64,000 bases of DNA from Ohtaekwangia sp. (GCA_021155195.1 JAJNPV010000017.1:1-64000); one strand, 5' to 3'. Positions 17,786 to 26,287 are shown, counted from the first letter of the stretch. Numbers and translations are program-made. Notes: generated by a model from the sequence alone, not told the origin.

Positions 17786-18943
17786 TTATATTTCAAATGG
17801 AGTCCATTTTTCATTACTCTGTCCGCTCTTCACTACATTATCAATGAAAGCCATTCCACGGATACCATCCTCCACGGAAGGAAAATCAACCAGCTCTGGC
17901 GCTTTGGTTCCATCAATTCGCGCTGATAATGCCAAAGCAAAATTGCGATAGAGGTTTGCAAATGCTTCTAAGTATCCTTCGGGGTGACCTGCTGGAGTGC
18001 GAGCATTGAATGCGGCTTCGGCACCAACAAATCCGTTGGTCCCTGCGCGTAAAATCTGCGTTGGCTTATCCAGCCATTTCACCAACAACGTATTGGGCTC
18101 TTGTTGTGCCCATTCCAATCCTCCATTCTCACCATAGATTCTAATCTTCAAGGCGTTCTCTTCACCAGCAGCAACCTGCGATGCCATCAACACACCGGCA
18201 GCTCCATTATCAAATTTCAAAAGCACGTTACCATCATCATCTAAAGCACGACCCGGTACCATTGCATTTAAGTCTGCACAGAGATGAGTAATTTTTAAAC
18301 CAGTAATGAATTCAGCAAGATGCGCTGCATGTGTACCAATGTCGCCCATCGCGCCTGCCTTCCCTGATTTTTTAGGATCTGTTCTCCACGCTGCCTGTGC
18401 ATTACCTTCGCGCTCGCTCATTTTACTGAGCCAGCCTTGCGGATACTCTACATACACTTTGCGGATTTTTCCGAACACACCTTCCTTCACCATGGTGCGT
18501 GCCTGGCGCACCATCGGGTATCCAGAATAGGTGTGTGTAAGTAACAATAATAAACCAGTCTCTTTAACCTTCTTCTTCAATTGCTGGGCTTCATCCAATG
18601 TAAATGCAATTGGCTTTTCAATCACTACATGAAATCCTTTTTCAAGGGCTAACATGGCTGGAGCAAAGTGAGCAAAGTTTGGAGTAACGATGGTTACAAA
18701 ATCAATTCGTCTGTCAGCAGGAAGTTTACTCTCCTTCTCGATCATCTCTTCAAATGTTGTATAGATGCGATCTTCCTGAAGGAACAACATCTTTCCACTT
18801 TCCTTCGCTATTTCAGGGTTAATACTGAGTGCTCCTGCAACTACTTCAATAAGTCCATCCATGTTGGCTGCAAGTCGGTGTATCGATCCGATGAAGGCAT
18901 CTTTACCACCACCAACCATGCCCATGCGTAATTTTCTGTTCAT
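17786..18943 (-). CDS. Gfo/Idh/MocA-family NAD(P)-dependent oxidoreductase
   Basis: 385 residues. N-terminal Rossmann fold (GMVGGGKDAFIGSIHR), the family's conserved catalytic Lys in HVVIEKPIAFTLDEA, and a C-terminal alpha/beta substrate domain with the GDIGTHAAHLAEF helix carrying the usual Asp and His. No signal peptide, so cytoplasmic. Family members oxidise a sugar hydroxyl, often at C3, or reduce the keto form. It is first in the operon, directly behind a LacI-type palindrome, and 3 bp ahead of the isomerase gene. Likely role: dehydrogenation or reduction of the (keto)sugar handled by the pathway. Confidence 0.94.
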   Translation of the reverse strand: MNRKLRMGMVGGGKDAFIGSIHRLAANMDGLIEVVAGALSINPEIAKESGKMLFLQEDRIYTTFEEMIEKESKLPADRRIDFVTIVTPNFAHFAPAMLALEKGFHVVIEKPIAFTLDEAQQLKKKVKETGLLLLLTHTYSGYPMVRQARTMVKEGVFGKIRKVYVEYPQGWLSKMSEREGNAQAAWRTDPKKSGKAGAMGDIGTHAAHLAEFITGLKITHLCADLNAMVPGRALDDDGNVLLKFDNGAAGVLMASQVAAGEENALKIRIYGENGGLEWAQQEPNTLLVKWLDKPTQILRAGTNGFVGAEAAFNARTPAGHPEGYLEAFANLYRNFALALSARIDGTKAPELVDFPSVEDGIRGMAFIDNVVKSGQSNEKWTPFEI

Positions 18944-19002
18944 GCTTTTTTTGGGTTGTTTTGTAAGGTTAGAATGTAGATCGTAAAATAATCAATTTTA
19001 TT

Positions 19003-19022
19003 TAACGGAAACGATTGCGTTA
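19003..19022. promoter_or_regulatory. LacI-type operator-like palindrome upstream of the sugar-oxidation operon
   Basis: TAACGGAAACGATTGCGTTA is a 20-bp imperfect palindrome (16 of 20 positions symmetric) with a CG centre and a core GGAAACGATTGC close to the cre consensus. It lies 60 bp upstream of the first gene of the operon and 14 bp beyond the xylA stop codon. Its AAACGATTGC core matches the sites near pckG and the MFS gene. Confidence 0.55.
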
Positions 19023-19035
19023 CTTTTAAATGGTG

Positions 19036-20364
19036 CTAAATAAACTTATTAAGCAGGTTTTCAAAGTACTCTTGCTTGCCACTGATCTGCTCAGGCTCAC
19101 CATTTTTAAGAGCAAGTTTCCGCAACGCATCTAAACTGAGACCTCCGCGTTCAAACTTTCTTCCATTTCCTGAATTAAAAGAAGCATACCGCTCTTTCCT
19201 CATTTCAAGAAACTCGCCATCCTCTAATATTGCATGCGCAGCAAGCAATGCTTTGGCAAATACATCCATACCACCAATGTGTGCATAGAAAATATCCTCA
19301 AGGTCTGTTGATGTTCTTCGCGTTTTAGCATCAAAGTTTACGCCACCGGTTTTAAAACCACCAGCTTGTAAAATTACTAACATTGCTTCCGTGATTTCAT
19401 ACACACTGTTCGGAAACTGATCGGTGTCCCATCCATTCTGATTGTCACCCCTATTGGCATCGATACTACCCAACACTCCTGCATCTGCAGCAACTTGTAG
19501 TTCATGATCGAAGGTGTGACTTGCTAACGTAGCGTGGTTGACTTCAATGTTCAATTTAAAGTCGTCCATCAAATCAAACTGGCGTAAAAATGAAAGGCAT
19601 GTGGCCGCATCAAAATCGTATTGATGTTTGGTAGGCTCCATCGGTTTAGGCTCGATATAGAATGAACCTTTGAAACCGTTTCTTCTTCCGTAATCACGAG
19701 CAGTATGTAAGAACTGAGCGAGGTGTTCCTGCTCGCGCTTCATATTTGTATTCAATAGCGAAAGGTAGCCTTCTCGTCCACCCCAAAAGGTATAGCCACT
19801 ACCACCTAATTCTATGGTAGCATCGATTGCATTTTTCACCTGAAGTCCGGCATGGCACACCACATTAAAATCTGGATTGGTTGCCGCTCCATTCATATAG
19901 CGCGGATTAGAAAAAAGGTTGGCTGTTCCCCACAGTAATTTCACTCCTGAAGCTTTCTGCTTTTCTTTCGCGTAATCCACAATTTTCCTTAACCTGGTTT
20001 CACTTTCCTTTAACGTAGGTGCTTCTTCAACCAAATCATAATCATGGAAGCAGTAATAAGGCGCACCAATCTTGGTGATAAATTCAAATGCCGCGTCCAT
20101 TTTATCATAGGCTCGTTGCAAGGGGTCGCCACTGGTTGACCAAGGAAAAGCTTTTGTACCAGGCCCGAAAGGATCGCCCCCATTACCGCAGAAGGTATGC
20201 CAATAGGCAATGGCAAATCGAAGATGTTCTTCCATTGTTTTCTTACCAACCTTCTTTTTTGGATTATAGAACTTAAAGGCTAAAGGATTATCTGATTCTT
20301 TTCCTTCAAACTTGATAGCACGAATACCCTTAAAGTATTCCGTTTTTCCTTTTGTGATTTTCAT
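19036..20364 (-). CDS. xylA: Xylose isomerase
   Basis: 442 residues, normal for the class II enzyme (EC 5.3.1.5), which converts D-xylose to D-xylulose. Active-site segments are all visible: YYCFHDYDL with the catalytic His, the WGGREGY loop, EPKPMEPTKHQYD with the metal-binding Glu, NHATLASHTFDHE, and GSIDANRGDNQNGWDTD with metal-binding Asp residues. No signal peptide. It follows xylB by 86 bp on the same strand, so the two probably form one transcript. Control is expected through the operator in the xylB/regulator intergenic region. Confidence 0.98.
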   Translation of the reverse strand: MKITKGKTEYFKGIRAIKFEGKESDNPLAFKFYNPKKKVGKKTMEEHLRFAIAYWHTFCGNGGDPFGPGTKAFPWSTSGDPLQRAYDKMDAAFEFITKIGAPYYCFHDYDLVEEAPTLKESETRLRKIVDYAKEKQKASGVKLLWGTANLFSNPRYMNGAATNPDFNVVCHAGLQVKNAIDATIELGGSGYTFWGGREGYLSLLNTNMKREQEHLAQFLHTARDYGRRNGFKGSFYIEPKPMEPTKHQYDFDAATCLSFLRQFDLMDDFKLNIEVNHATLASHTFDHELQVAADAGVLGSIDANRGDNQNGWDTDQFPNSVYEITEAMLVILQAGGFKTGGVNFDAKTRRTSTDLEDIFYAHIGGMDVFAKALLAAHAILEDGEFLEMRKERYASFNSGNGRKFERGGLSLDALRKLALKNGEPEQISGKQEYFENLLNKFI

Positions 20365-20385
20365 AAGTAACGATTTAGGATTTAA

Positions 20386-20440
20386 AAGCTATGACCCAGA
20401 TTCGCTGATTTATTTCTTGATTAACAAGCTATGAATCAGA
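20386..20440. repeat. Direct 15-bp repeat between xylB and xylA
   Basis: AAGCTATGACCCAGA (20386-20400) and AAGCTATGAATCAGA (20426-20440) differ at two positions and start exactly 40 bp apart, near four helical turns. They occupy most of the 86-bp gap upstream of xylA. They could be half-sites of a regulator or simply a local duplication. Confidence 0.4.
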
Positions 20441-20450
20441 GGGCTAATAT

Positions 20451-21953
20451 TTATTGATTTAGTTGTTTAGTTAATACTTGTTTCCATTGCTGATAGGTTT
20501 CCTCATAGCGGGCTTTCAGTTCATTATTAGGAGACTCTTCATGAAGTCGTGCTAATCCCTTAAAGGCTTCCTCGAAAGAAGAATAAATTCCAGCACCCAA
20601 TCCTGCACCAAGTGCTGCTCCTTTCGATCCATCGGTATCATACAATTCCAGAGGCACACCTATTGTATTTACAAATGCTTTTCTGAACAACGGGCTCAAA
20701 AACATATTGGCTTGTCCCGCACGAATCACTTTTGATTTGACACCCATTGCTTGCAAAATCTCAAATCCATACTTCAGTGCAAACACAATTCCTTCCTGAG
20801 CGGCTCTTAAAATATGAGCTTGGTTGTGTTGATTAAAATCCAGACCATGCCACGAGGCGTTGATGATCTTATTCTCAAGAATACGTTCAGCCCCATTACC
20901 AAAAGGCAACATTAAAAGACCATCCGCACCTACCGGAACTTTCTCGGCATAATCATTCATTTGTTGATAGTCCAGGAGTTGATCACTGCTTCGTAAATTC
21001 CTCCGTAACCAGCTATTCAAGATCCCCGTTCCGTTCACGCAAAGTAGCACGCCATTTCGCTTTTCGGCTGGCTTATTACTTACGTGAATGAAAGTGTTTA
21101 CCCGCGATTTAACATCAAATGAGTTCTTGTCTGTTACACTGTAAATCACTCCACTCGTGCCGGCAGTAGCTGCCGTTTCATCTTTATTTATAACATTAAG
21201 TGAAAAGGCATTATTAGGCTGATCTCCAGCACGATATGAAATTATAGTTCCTGCTTTTAATCCGGTCTCTTCGGCTGCATTTTTGGTCAGTTTTCCCTGT
21301 TCAGAGAACACGGGTTTTACCTCTGCCAACAGTGAAGGATCGATTCCGTATTGGTTGAGCAATGAATGCGCTATTCCGCCTTCCTTATAGTCCCAAAAGA
21401 TTCCCTCCGAAAGCCCAGTATCCGTTGTTACAATTTCGCCTGAGAGTTTATAAGCGATATAATCACCCGGCAACATAATCTTATAAATACGTGCGTACAC
21501 ATCGGGCTCATTCTCTTTTATCCATTTTAATTTGGAAGCCGTGAAGTTTCCCGGTGAATTCAGAAAATGTGTAAGGCAATGCTCTTTGCCTAATTGATTA
21601 AATGCTTTTTCACCTTCGCCTACAGCCCTGCTATCGCACCATATAATAGACGATCGAACAGGTTTACCATTCTTATCGATAGCCACCAACCCATGCATCT
21701 GGTAAGCAATACCAATTGCTTTGATATGCCCAACATCAGCACCTGATTTATTTAAACATAAATGGATACTTTTTACCACATGTTCCCACCAAACTTCAGG
21801 ATGTTGTTCAGCCCAGCCTGCATGAGGAGCTAGGATTTCCATCTCTTCTTTTGGGGATTGAGCTGAGGCAATCGCCTTGCCTGTATCTACAGCAACAAGT
21901 GTTGCTTTCACTGAGGAACTTCCAATATCCAGGCCCAATAGAAATCTCTGCAT
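20451..21953 (-). CDS. xylB: Xylulokinase
   Basis: About 500 residues from the ATG at 21953, where the FGGY kinase fold starts (MQRFLLGLDIGSSSVKATL); a longer frame to 22001 would run through the promoter and operator and is rejected. Visible features: phosphate-1 loop DIGSSS, the substrate motif YQMHGLVAID, WCDSRA, the catalytic region RAGDQPNNAFSLNV, and a C-terminal KGAALGAGLGAG adenosine loop. It phosphorylates D-xylulose to xylulose 5-phosphate (EC 2.7.1.17) for the pentose phosphate pathway. Assignment as xylulokinase rather than another FGGY kinase rests on its pairing with xylA. Confidence 0.96.
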   Translation of the reverse strand: MQRFLLGLDIGSSSVKATLVAVDTGKAIASAQSPKEEMEILAPHAGWAEQHPEVWWEHVVKSIHLCLNKSGADVGHIKAIGIAYQMHGLVAIDKNGKPVRSSIIWCDSRAVGEGEKAFNQLGKEHCLTHFLNSPGNFTASKLKWIKENEPDVYARIYKIMLPGDYIAYKLSGEIVTTDTGLSEGIFWDYKEGGIAHSLLNQYGIDPSLLAEVKPVFSEQGKLTKNAAEETGLKAGTIISYRAGDQPNNAFSLNVINKDETAATAGTSGVIYSVTDKNSFDVKSRVNTFIHVSNKPAEKRNGVLLCVNGTGILNSWLRRNLRSSDQLLDYQQMNDYAEKVPVGADGLLMLPFGNGAERILENKIINASWHGLDFNQHNQAHILRAAQEGIVFALKYGFEILQAMGVKSKVIRAGQANMFLSPLFRKAFVNTIGVPLELYDTDGSKGAALGAGLGAGIYSSFEEAFKGLARLHEESPNNELKARYEETYQQWKQVLTKQLNQ

Positions 21954-21969
21954 ACGATTGAATTGTTCC

Positions 21970-22002
21970 CAAAAGTATTTACTTATAGTCAAAATGACCA
22001 TA
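21970..22002. promoter_or_regulatory. xylB promoter with operator in its spacer
   Basis: On the minus strand TACTTTTG (21970-21977) is a perfect -7 element ending 17 bp before the xylB ATG. The inverted repeat TATAGTCA-AAA-TGACCATA (21984-22002) fills the spacer between the -7 and the expected -33 position, which is itself poor (TGG). A repressor bound there would block transcription. It lies in the 69-bp gap between xylB and the divergent NrtR-type gene, making it the natural binding site for that protein. Confidence 0.6.
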
Positions 22003-22022
22003 TATTGGGCAACATTTCTTTT

Positions 22023-22715
22023 ATGACCAAAACGAGTGTTGATTCAATCATTGAAGCGCTGTCTATTGACTGCCTGATTTTCGGGTTTAATAATGGCCGG
22101 CTCGACATCTTATTGGTAAAGCATGCCACCGGAATCAGCAAAGGAAAATGGGCGCTGCCTGGTGGTTGGATTACGTATGGAGAAAGTGTGGACAATGCGG
22201 CTAAACGTTTATTAAAATCCCTTACGGGAATTAGCAATGTTTACTTAGAGCAATTGAAAACCTTTGGCGAGCCCGATCGATATCCAACCAAACGGGTAAT
22301 TACCATTGCACACATTGCACTTATAAACGAAGAGCATTATTCGCTTATTCCAGGTTTCACTGCGTCCGATGCCCGGTGGTTCAGCATTCACGAGGTGCCT
22401 GAACTGCCCTATGATCACAAGGAAATTTTAACGTTTGGGTTTAATCATTTAAAGCATAAAGTGCGGCACGAGCCAATCGGCTTTAATTTGTTGCCCGAAA
22501 AATTTACACTGCTTCGACTTCAAGAGTTATATGAAGCGATCCTCGAAACCCAATTGGATAAATCCAACTTCCGGAGAAAGCTTTCCAAGATGAAGCTACT
22601 GGAAGCGTGCCACGAAAAGCAAAAGGACGTATCGCATCGGGCGGCTGCTCTTTTTCGATTCGACAAACAGGTTTATGATTCACTGAAAAGAGACGGAATT
22701 GCCTTTGAACTATGA
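22023..22715 (+). CDS. NrtR-type regulator: degenerate Nudix domain plus winged helix
   Basis: 231 residues from the ATG at 22023; an ATG at 21963 would overlap the operator and is less likely. The N-terminal Nudix fold (about 15-140) keeps the leading GGWITYGE of the Nudix box, but the catalytic REUxEE part reads RLLKSLTG, so hydrolase activity is probably lost. The C-terminal winged helix (about 155-230; LRLQELYEAILETQLDKSNFRRK) is the DNA-binding domain of NrtR-like regulators. Some Bacteroidota members of this family control pentose genes. Divergent placement beside xylB-xylA and an inverted repeat between them suggest a xylose (or xylose metabolite) responsive repressor. Confidence 0.9.
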   Translation: MTKTSVDSIIEALSIDCLIFGFNNGRLDILLVKHATGISKGKWALPGGWITYGESVDNAAKRLLKSLTGISNVYLEQLKTFGEPDRYPTKRVITIAHIALINEEHYSLIPGFTASDARWFSIHEVPELPYDHKEILTFGFNHLKHKVRHEPIGFNLLPEKFTLLRLQELYEAILETQLDKSNFRRKLSKMKLLEACHEKQKDVSHRAAALFRFDKQVYDSLKRDGIAFEL

Positions 22716-22739
22716 CAACTTATTTTTTGCTTTTTATAT

Positions 22740-22749
22740 CAAACGTTTG
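22740..22749. promoter_or_regulatory. Perfect palindrome CAAACGTTTG upstream of the MFS transporter
   Basis: A perfect 10-bp palindrome with a CG centre, 64 bp upstream of the transporter ATG. The AAACGTTTGC stretch matches AAACGATTGC of the site at 19003-19022 in all but one base. It is a candidate LacI-family operator. The rest of the 97-bp gap is T-rich with no exact -7 element found. Confidence 0.45.
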
Positions 22750-22812
22750 CATTAAATCGATTTTCCTTTCATATTTCATATCCTAAAAATCAAACCTAAA
22801 AGCACATTTACT

Positions 22813-24021
22813 ATGAGTGACCAACCCAATATCAGACTCTTTTACGGCAGTTGTTTTGCGTTAATCACAACCGCCTTTTCTTTCAGTATCCGGGCAGGGA
22901 TTCTTCCTGAACTAGGAACAACTTTTAATCTTACGGCCGAACAGCTAGGATTCATCAACTCCATGTGGTTTGTTGGCTTTCCAATCTCTATGGTGTTGGG
23001 AGGTATATTTTACGGCAGCCTCGGTCCAAAAAAGATCATGATCTTCGCATTTATCTCACACACATTAGGTATCATTCTGACAGTTTTCTCTGGCGGATAT
23101 ATTGGTCTATTAGTCTCTACATTATTTATAGGTCTTGGTAACGGATGTACCGAAGCCGCTTGTAACCCTATGATTGCTGCTAGTTACAGCGGCAAGCAGA
23201 TGAATACCTTGCTGAACCGTTTTCATATGTGGTTTCCCGGGGGTATTGTTTTAGGAAGTTTAATCTCGTTTGCCATGACTAAGATGAACTTAGGTTGGGA
23301 GGCACAGATCTGGATTATTCTGATTCCAACGGTGATTTACGCGTACGTTTTTTACGGACAAGAATTCCCAGAACCAAAAAAGGAAATTGCATCATTGTCG
23401 GAAAACCTGAAGGCAATGGCTACTCCACTCTTTATTTTCATCGGTATTTGCATGACCCTTACCGCTATCTCAGAGTTTGGTCCGCAACAATGGACCGGAA
23501 TCATTATGGCAAAAAGTGGTGCTGAACCTATGGTAATCCTTGCACTAGTTACAGGATTAATGGCTGTGGGCAGATACTTTGGTGGGGAGTTCGTTCATAA
23601 GTTTGATCAAACCGGTGTACTATTAGGTTCCGCAGTTTTCACAACGATTGGAATCTTTTTGTTCAGCACCCAAACAGGACCAATGGCTTATGTGGCCGCT
23701 ATATTTTTTGCAATGGGTGTTTGTTATTTCTGGCCTAACATGATCGGGTTTGCTGCAGAAAAGATGCCACTTACGGGTGCCATTGGTATGTCAATTATCG
23801 GTGCCTTAGGCATGTTTTCTACTTCTATTTGGCAACCTATTATTGGAGGCTGGATTGATAGTGCTAAAGAGAAAGCAAGTGCTGCCGGTCTTGAAGGTGA
23901 TGCATTAGAGTTAGCTGCTGGTCAATCTACCCTACAAACGATGATTATGTTTCCAGCGATATTGATTGTTCTCTTTACCATTCTTTTTTTCTGGATGAAG
24001 AAAAAGCCAGCAACTGCGTAA
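22813..24021 (+). CDS. MFS sugar transporter
   Basis: 402 residues with twelve predicted membrane helices and an otherwise hydrophobic composition, typical of the major facilitator superfamily. The loop after helix 2 carries a shortened form of the MFS motif (FYGSLGPKKIM). There is no signal peptide and it acts in the inner membrane. It follows the NrtR-type gene by 97 bp on the same strand but carries its own LacI-like palindrome, so it may belong to the regulon of the sugar-oxidation operon rather than to xylose. Substrate is probably a sugar or keto-sugar; xylose import is the other possibility. Confidence 0.88.
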   Translation: MSDQPNIRLFYGSCFALITTAFSFSIRAGILPELGTTFNLTAEQLGFINSMWFVGFPISMVLGGIFYGSLGPKKIMIFAFISHTLGIILTVFSGGYIGLLVSTLFIGLGNGCTEAACNPMIAASYSGKQMNTLLNRFHMWFPGGIVLGSLISFAMTKMNLGWEAQIWIILIPTVIYAYVFYGQEFPEPKKEIASLSENLKAMATPLFIFIGICMTLTAISEFGPQQWTGIIMAKSGAEPMVILALVTGLMAVGRYFGGEFVHKFDQTGVLLGSAVFTTIGIFLFSTQTGPMAYVAAIFFAMGVCYFWPNMIGFAAEKMPLTGAIGMSIIGALGMFSTSIWQPIIGGWIDSAKEKASAAGLEGDALELAAGQSTLQTMIMFPAILIVLFTILFFWMKKKPATA

Positions 24022-24040
24022 GTATATAATCAAACATAAG

Positions 24041-24074
24041 AGCCACAGATTCATCCAGCTATGAATTTGTGGCT
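24041..24074. terminator. Bidirectional intrinsic terminator
   Basis: Arms AGCCACAGATTCAT (24041-24054) and ATGAATTTGTGGCT (24061-24074) form a 14-bp stem with one G-T pair and a 6-nt loop, followed by TTCTTTTTG on the plus strand. It lies between convergent genes. The stop codon of the minus-strand VOC gene is in the loop and its last codons form the right arm. Confidence 0.75.
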
Positions 24075-24469
24075 TTCTTTTTGGGTTCAATCAAGTCCCA
24101 CAAGTTTCCATACAAATCTTTAAAAACGGCTACTGTTCCATAGCTTTCTTCTATCGGTTCACACATAAACTCAACTCCTTTTTGTTGCATGGATTTATAG
24201 TCGCGCCAAAAATCATCCGTATGCAGAAAGAGAAACACCCGACCTCCTGTTTGATTCCCAATGCGACTCTGTTGCTCAGTATTGGCTGCTTTTGCCAGCA
24301 ATAAATTACAACCCACCGAGGAACCCGTTGGAGCTAATACTACCCAACGTTTAGTTTCACTCAGCACAGAATCCTCCATCAATCTAAAGTTCAATTTCTG
24401 AGTATAGAAATGAATGGCATCATCATAATCTTCAACAACCAGGGCAATCTGAAAAATATTTTGAGTCAT
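24059..24469 (-). CDS. VOC (glyoxalase/bleomycin-resistance) family protein
   Basis: 136 residues, a single vicinal-oxygen-chelate domain with two beta-alpha-beta-beta-beta modules: QIALVVEDYDDAIHFYTQKLNF at the start and TVAVFKDLYGNLWDLIEPK at the end. Glu in LWDLIEP is a candidate metal ligand. Family members include glyoxalases, ring-cleaving dioxygenases and drug-binding proteins; the sequence does not decide between them. It is monocistronic, convergent with the MFS gene. The short quoted motifs are diagnostic of the fold only. Confidence 0.88.
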   Translation of the reverse strand: MTQNIFQIALVVEDYDDAIHFYTQKLNFRLMEDSVLSETKRWVVLAPTGSSVGCNLLLAKAANTEQQSRIGNQTGGRVFLFLHTDDFWRDYKSMQQKGVEFMCEPIEESYGTVAVFKDLYGNLWDLIEPKKKATNS

Positions 24470-24564
24470 GATAAAATTTTAATGCAACAGAGCTGTATTA
24501 AACATAAATCCGCTTAAGTTAAAAGTTATTTACCTTATCTTCGAGCCAACCTCAAATCTACCTC

Positions 24565-25371
24565 ATGATAAAGACCCTCCTCTATCCATTCAAGAGATTC
24601 GCCTGGTTTAAGCGACTCAATGCAAAAGTAACGTACGAATTATTAGCCAAGCACATCCCAGCTCAAGATTGGCATTTCATGAATTATGGATATGATCCAA
24701 ATGCCAATGAAACACCCTTGGTTTTAGATGAAGTGCCCATGCAGCGATATCCCTTGCAGATGTACCACTATCTGGCAGCAAAGACAAACCTTGCAAATCA
24801 AACGATCCTTGAAGTAGGCAGTGGCCGCGGTGGTGGCGCTCGGCATCTCGCTTCTTTTTACAAGCCGAGCTCCTACACTGGCATGGACCTGGCCCATCAT
24901 GCCGTTGATCTTGCTAATCAATTACACAATGTGCCTAACCTTAAATTTATACAAGGAAGTGCTGAAAAAATACCTCTTGCAGATAGTAGCATTGACGTGG
25001 TGATTAATGTAGAGTCTTGTCACGCTTATGGATCGGTGGATGAATTCTTAAAAGAAGTAAAACGGGTATTAAAACCTGGTGGTCACTTTCTAATGGTTGA
25101 CTTTCGGTATGCCGTTGATATGCCTACCTTAAAAAATCAACTGGCAAATTGCGGATTAACCATGTTGGAAGAAGAAAACATCACACCCAATGTTATCAAA
25201 GCCATCGAGCAGGAAGATGATAAAAAGAAGGAGCGCATACAGCGTCTCATCCCTACTAAATGGCAAAAATTGTTCTCCGAATTTGCCGGGGTAGTTGGGT
25301 CAAAGTTTTACAACAACCTAAAGGACGAAACCCGATATTACTATCGCTACGTAATGGTTAAGAACTCTTAG
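24565..25371 (+). CDS. Class I SAM-dependent methyltransferase
   Basis: 268 residues. The methyltransferase core has motif I EVGSGRGGGARHLA (about 90-103), the acidic residue ending strand 2 in YTGMDLAHHAVDLA, and the post-motif DVVINVESCHAYGSVDEFLKEV followed by VLKPGGHFLMVDFR. The GRGGGA glycine run and the VESCHAY segment resemble lipid and polyketide C/O-methyltransferases such as the mycobacterial phthiotriol type, but the substrate cannot be assigned. It is transcribed alone and ends 2 bp before a convergent gene. No signal peptide or membrane segment is present. Confidence 0.92.
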   Translation: MIKTLLYPFKRFAWFKRLNAKVTYELLAKHIPAQDWHFMNYGYDPNANETPLVLDEVPMQRYPLQMYHYLAAKTNLANQTILEVGSGRGGGARHLASFYKPSSYTGMDLAHHAVDLANQLHNVPNLKFIQGSAEKIPLADSSIDVVINVESCHAYGSVDEFLKEVKRVLKPGGHFLMVDFRYAVDMPTLKNQLANCGLTMLEEENITPNVIKAIEQEDDKKKERIQRLIPTKWQKLFSEFAGVVGSKFYNNLKDETRYYYRYVMVKNS

Positions 25372-25373
25372 GT

Positions 25374-26111
25374 TCAATTCTTACCAAGGGCTGAAATCAC
25401 CACTTCACGCGCTTCGCGGTGCTTGCAATAGCTGCATTTATAGTGTTCTAATAGTAAGCCGTCTTCCAGTTGTGTGGGTTGCTTCTCAATTTCCTCTACA
25501 TCAATTTTCATGGTGTAATATCCGCACTCACCACATTTCTCTGCGTGTTGGTAAGCCATGTATTTATCAATCTTCTTTTCACCCGTCTTGTCATCCAACC
25601 AAACATCATACTCGGCAGAATGGATTTCACTTTTATGCATCGATAATTGATCCGCTTCTAAATGGACTGAACCCTCTTCATCAGATAGCTTTCGCATTAC
25701 ATTGCCCGCGGATGATTTGCGTGGTTTATTGCGAATTCGCTTTAACCTACGCTCTAATAAGCGAGGATAAATAATACCAACAACGCTTGTAAGCGTAACG
25801 TAAAAAATTGTGCCTAAAACTATCAGAAAGAAAATACTAATGAAGGTTTTATTTGAATCGCTTACAGGGAGTGTGGGTGTAACTTCGGCAACTAGAAAAA
25901 ATCCAATACCAATTAATAATGTAATCACACCTAGTCTAAAATATTTTATTTCATGAAGATTAACGTAGTCATATTTTTCCTTTTGATCTGAAATTGACAT
26001 TACCTTAAATTCATGAAACAATAAAATCAGTACGGTAAGGCCAAAAAAGCAGTAGGATCCAATGAATAAATAGTGATCGATGGTTGCGAAAAGAGAAACA
26101 GAATTTTCCAT
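25374..26111 (-). CDS. Membrane protein with C-terminal zinc-ribbon-like domain, function unknown
   Basis: 245 residues, not recognised as a named family. Three hydrophobic helices are visible (about 12-36, 54-76, 86-112), followed by a basic stretch (RRLKRIRNKPRK) and a soluble C-terminal domain with two CxxC pairs (CGECGYY and CSYCKH), which probably hold one zinc ion. The arrangement suggests an inner-membrane anchor with a cytoplasmic zinc ribbon. The neighbours are unrelated, and a 176-bp gap separates it from the divergent DUF1232 gene; no promoter element of the exact consensus was found there. Confidence 0.8.
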   Translation of the reverse strand: MENSVSLFATIDHYLFIGSYCFFGLTVLILLFHEFKVMSISDQKEKYDYVNLHEIKYFRLGVITLLIGIGFFLVAEVTPTLPVSDSNKTFISIFFLIVLGTIFYVTLTSVVGIIYPRLLERRLKRIRNKPRKSSAGNVMRKLSDEEGSVHLEADQLSMHKSEIHSAEYDVWLDDKTGEKKIDKYMAYQHAEKCGECGYYTMKIDVEEIEKQPTQLEDGLLLEHYKCSYCKHREAREVVISALGKN

Positions 26112-26287
26112 AGCTCGGGTATTAGGGATTAGGGTAGAATATTTTCAATAGTAATTTCGCACTATTTCAAGCTACATTCAACGATAATATTCGATATTTT
26201 TAAGGTATTCCTTACTTACAACGACTTATTTAAGCCTTCCGTCAAATCCCGATGAACTATTAAAGGCAGTCTATTCGTTATATCCTC

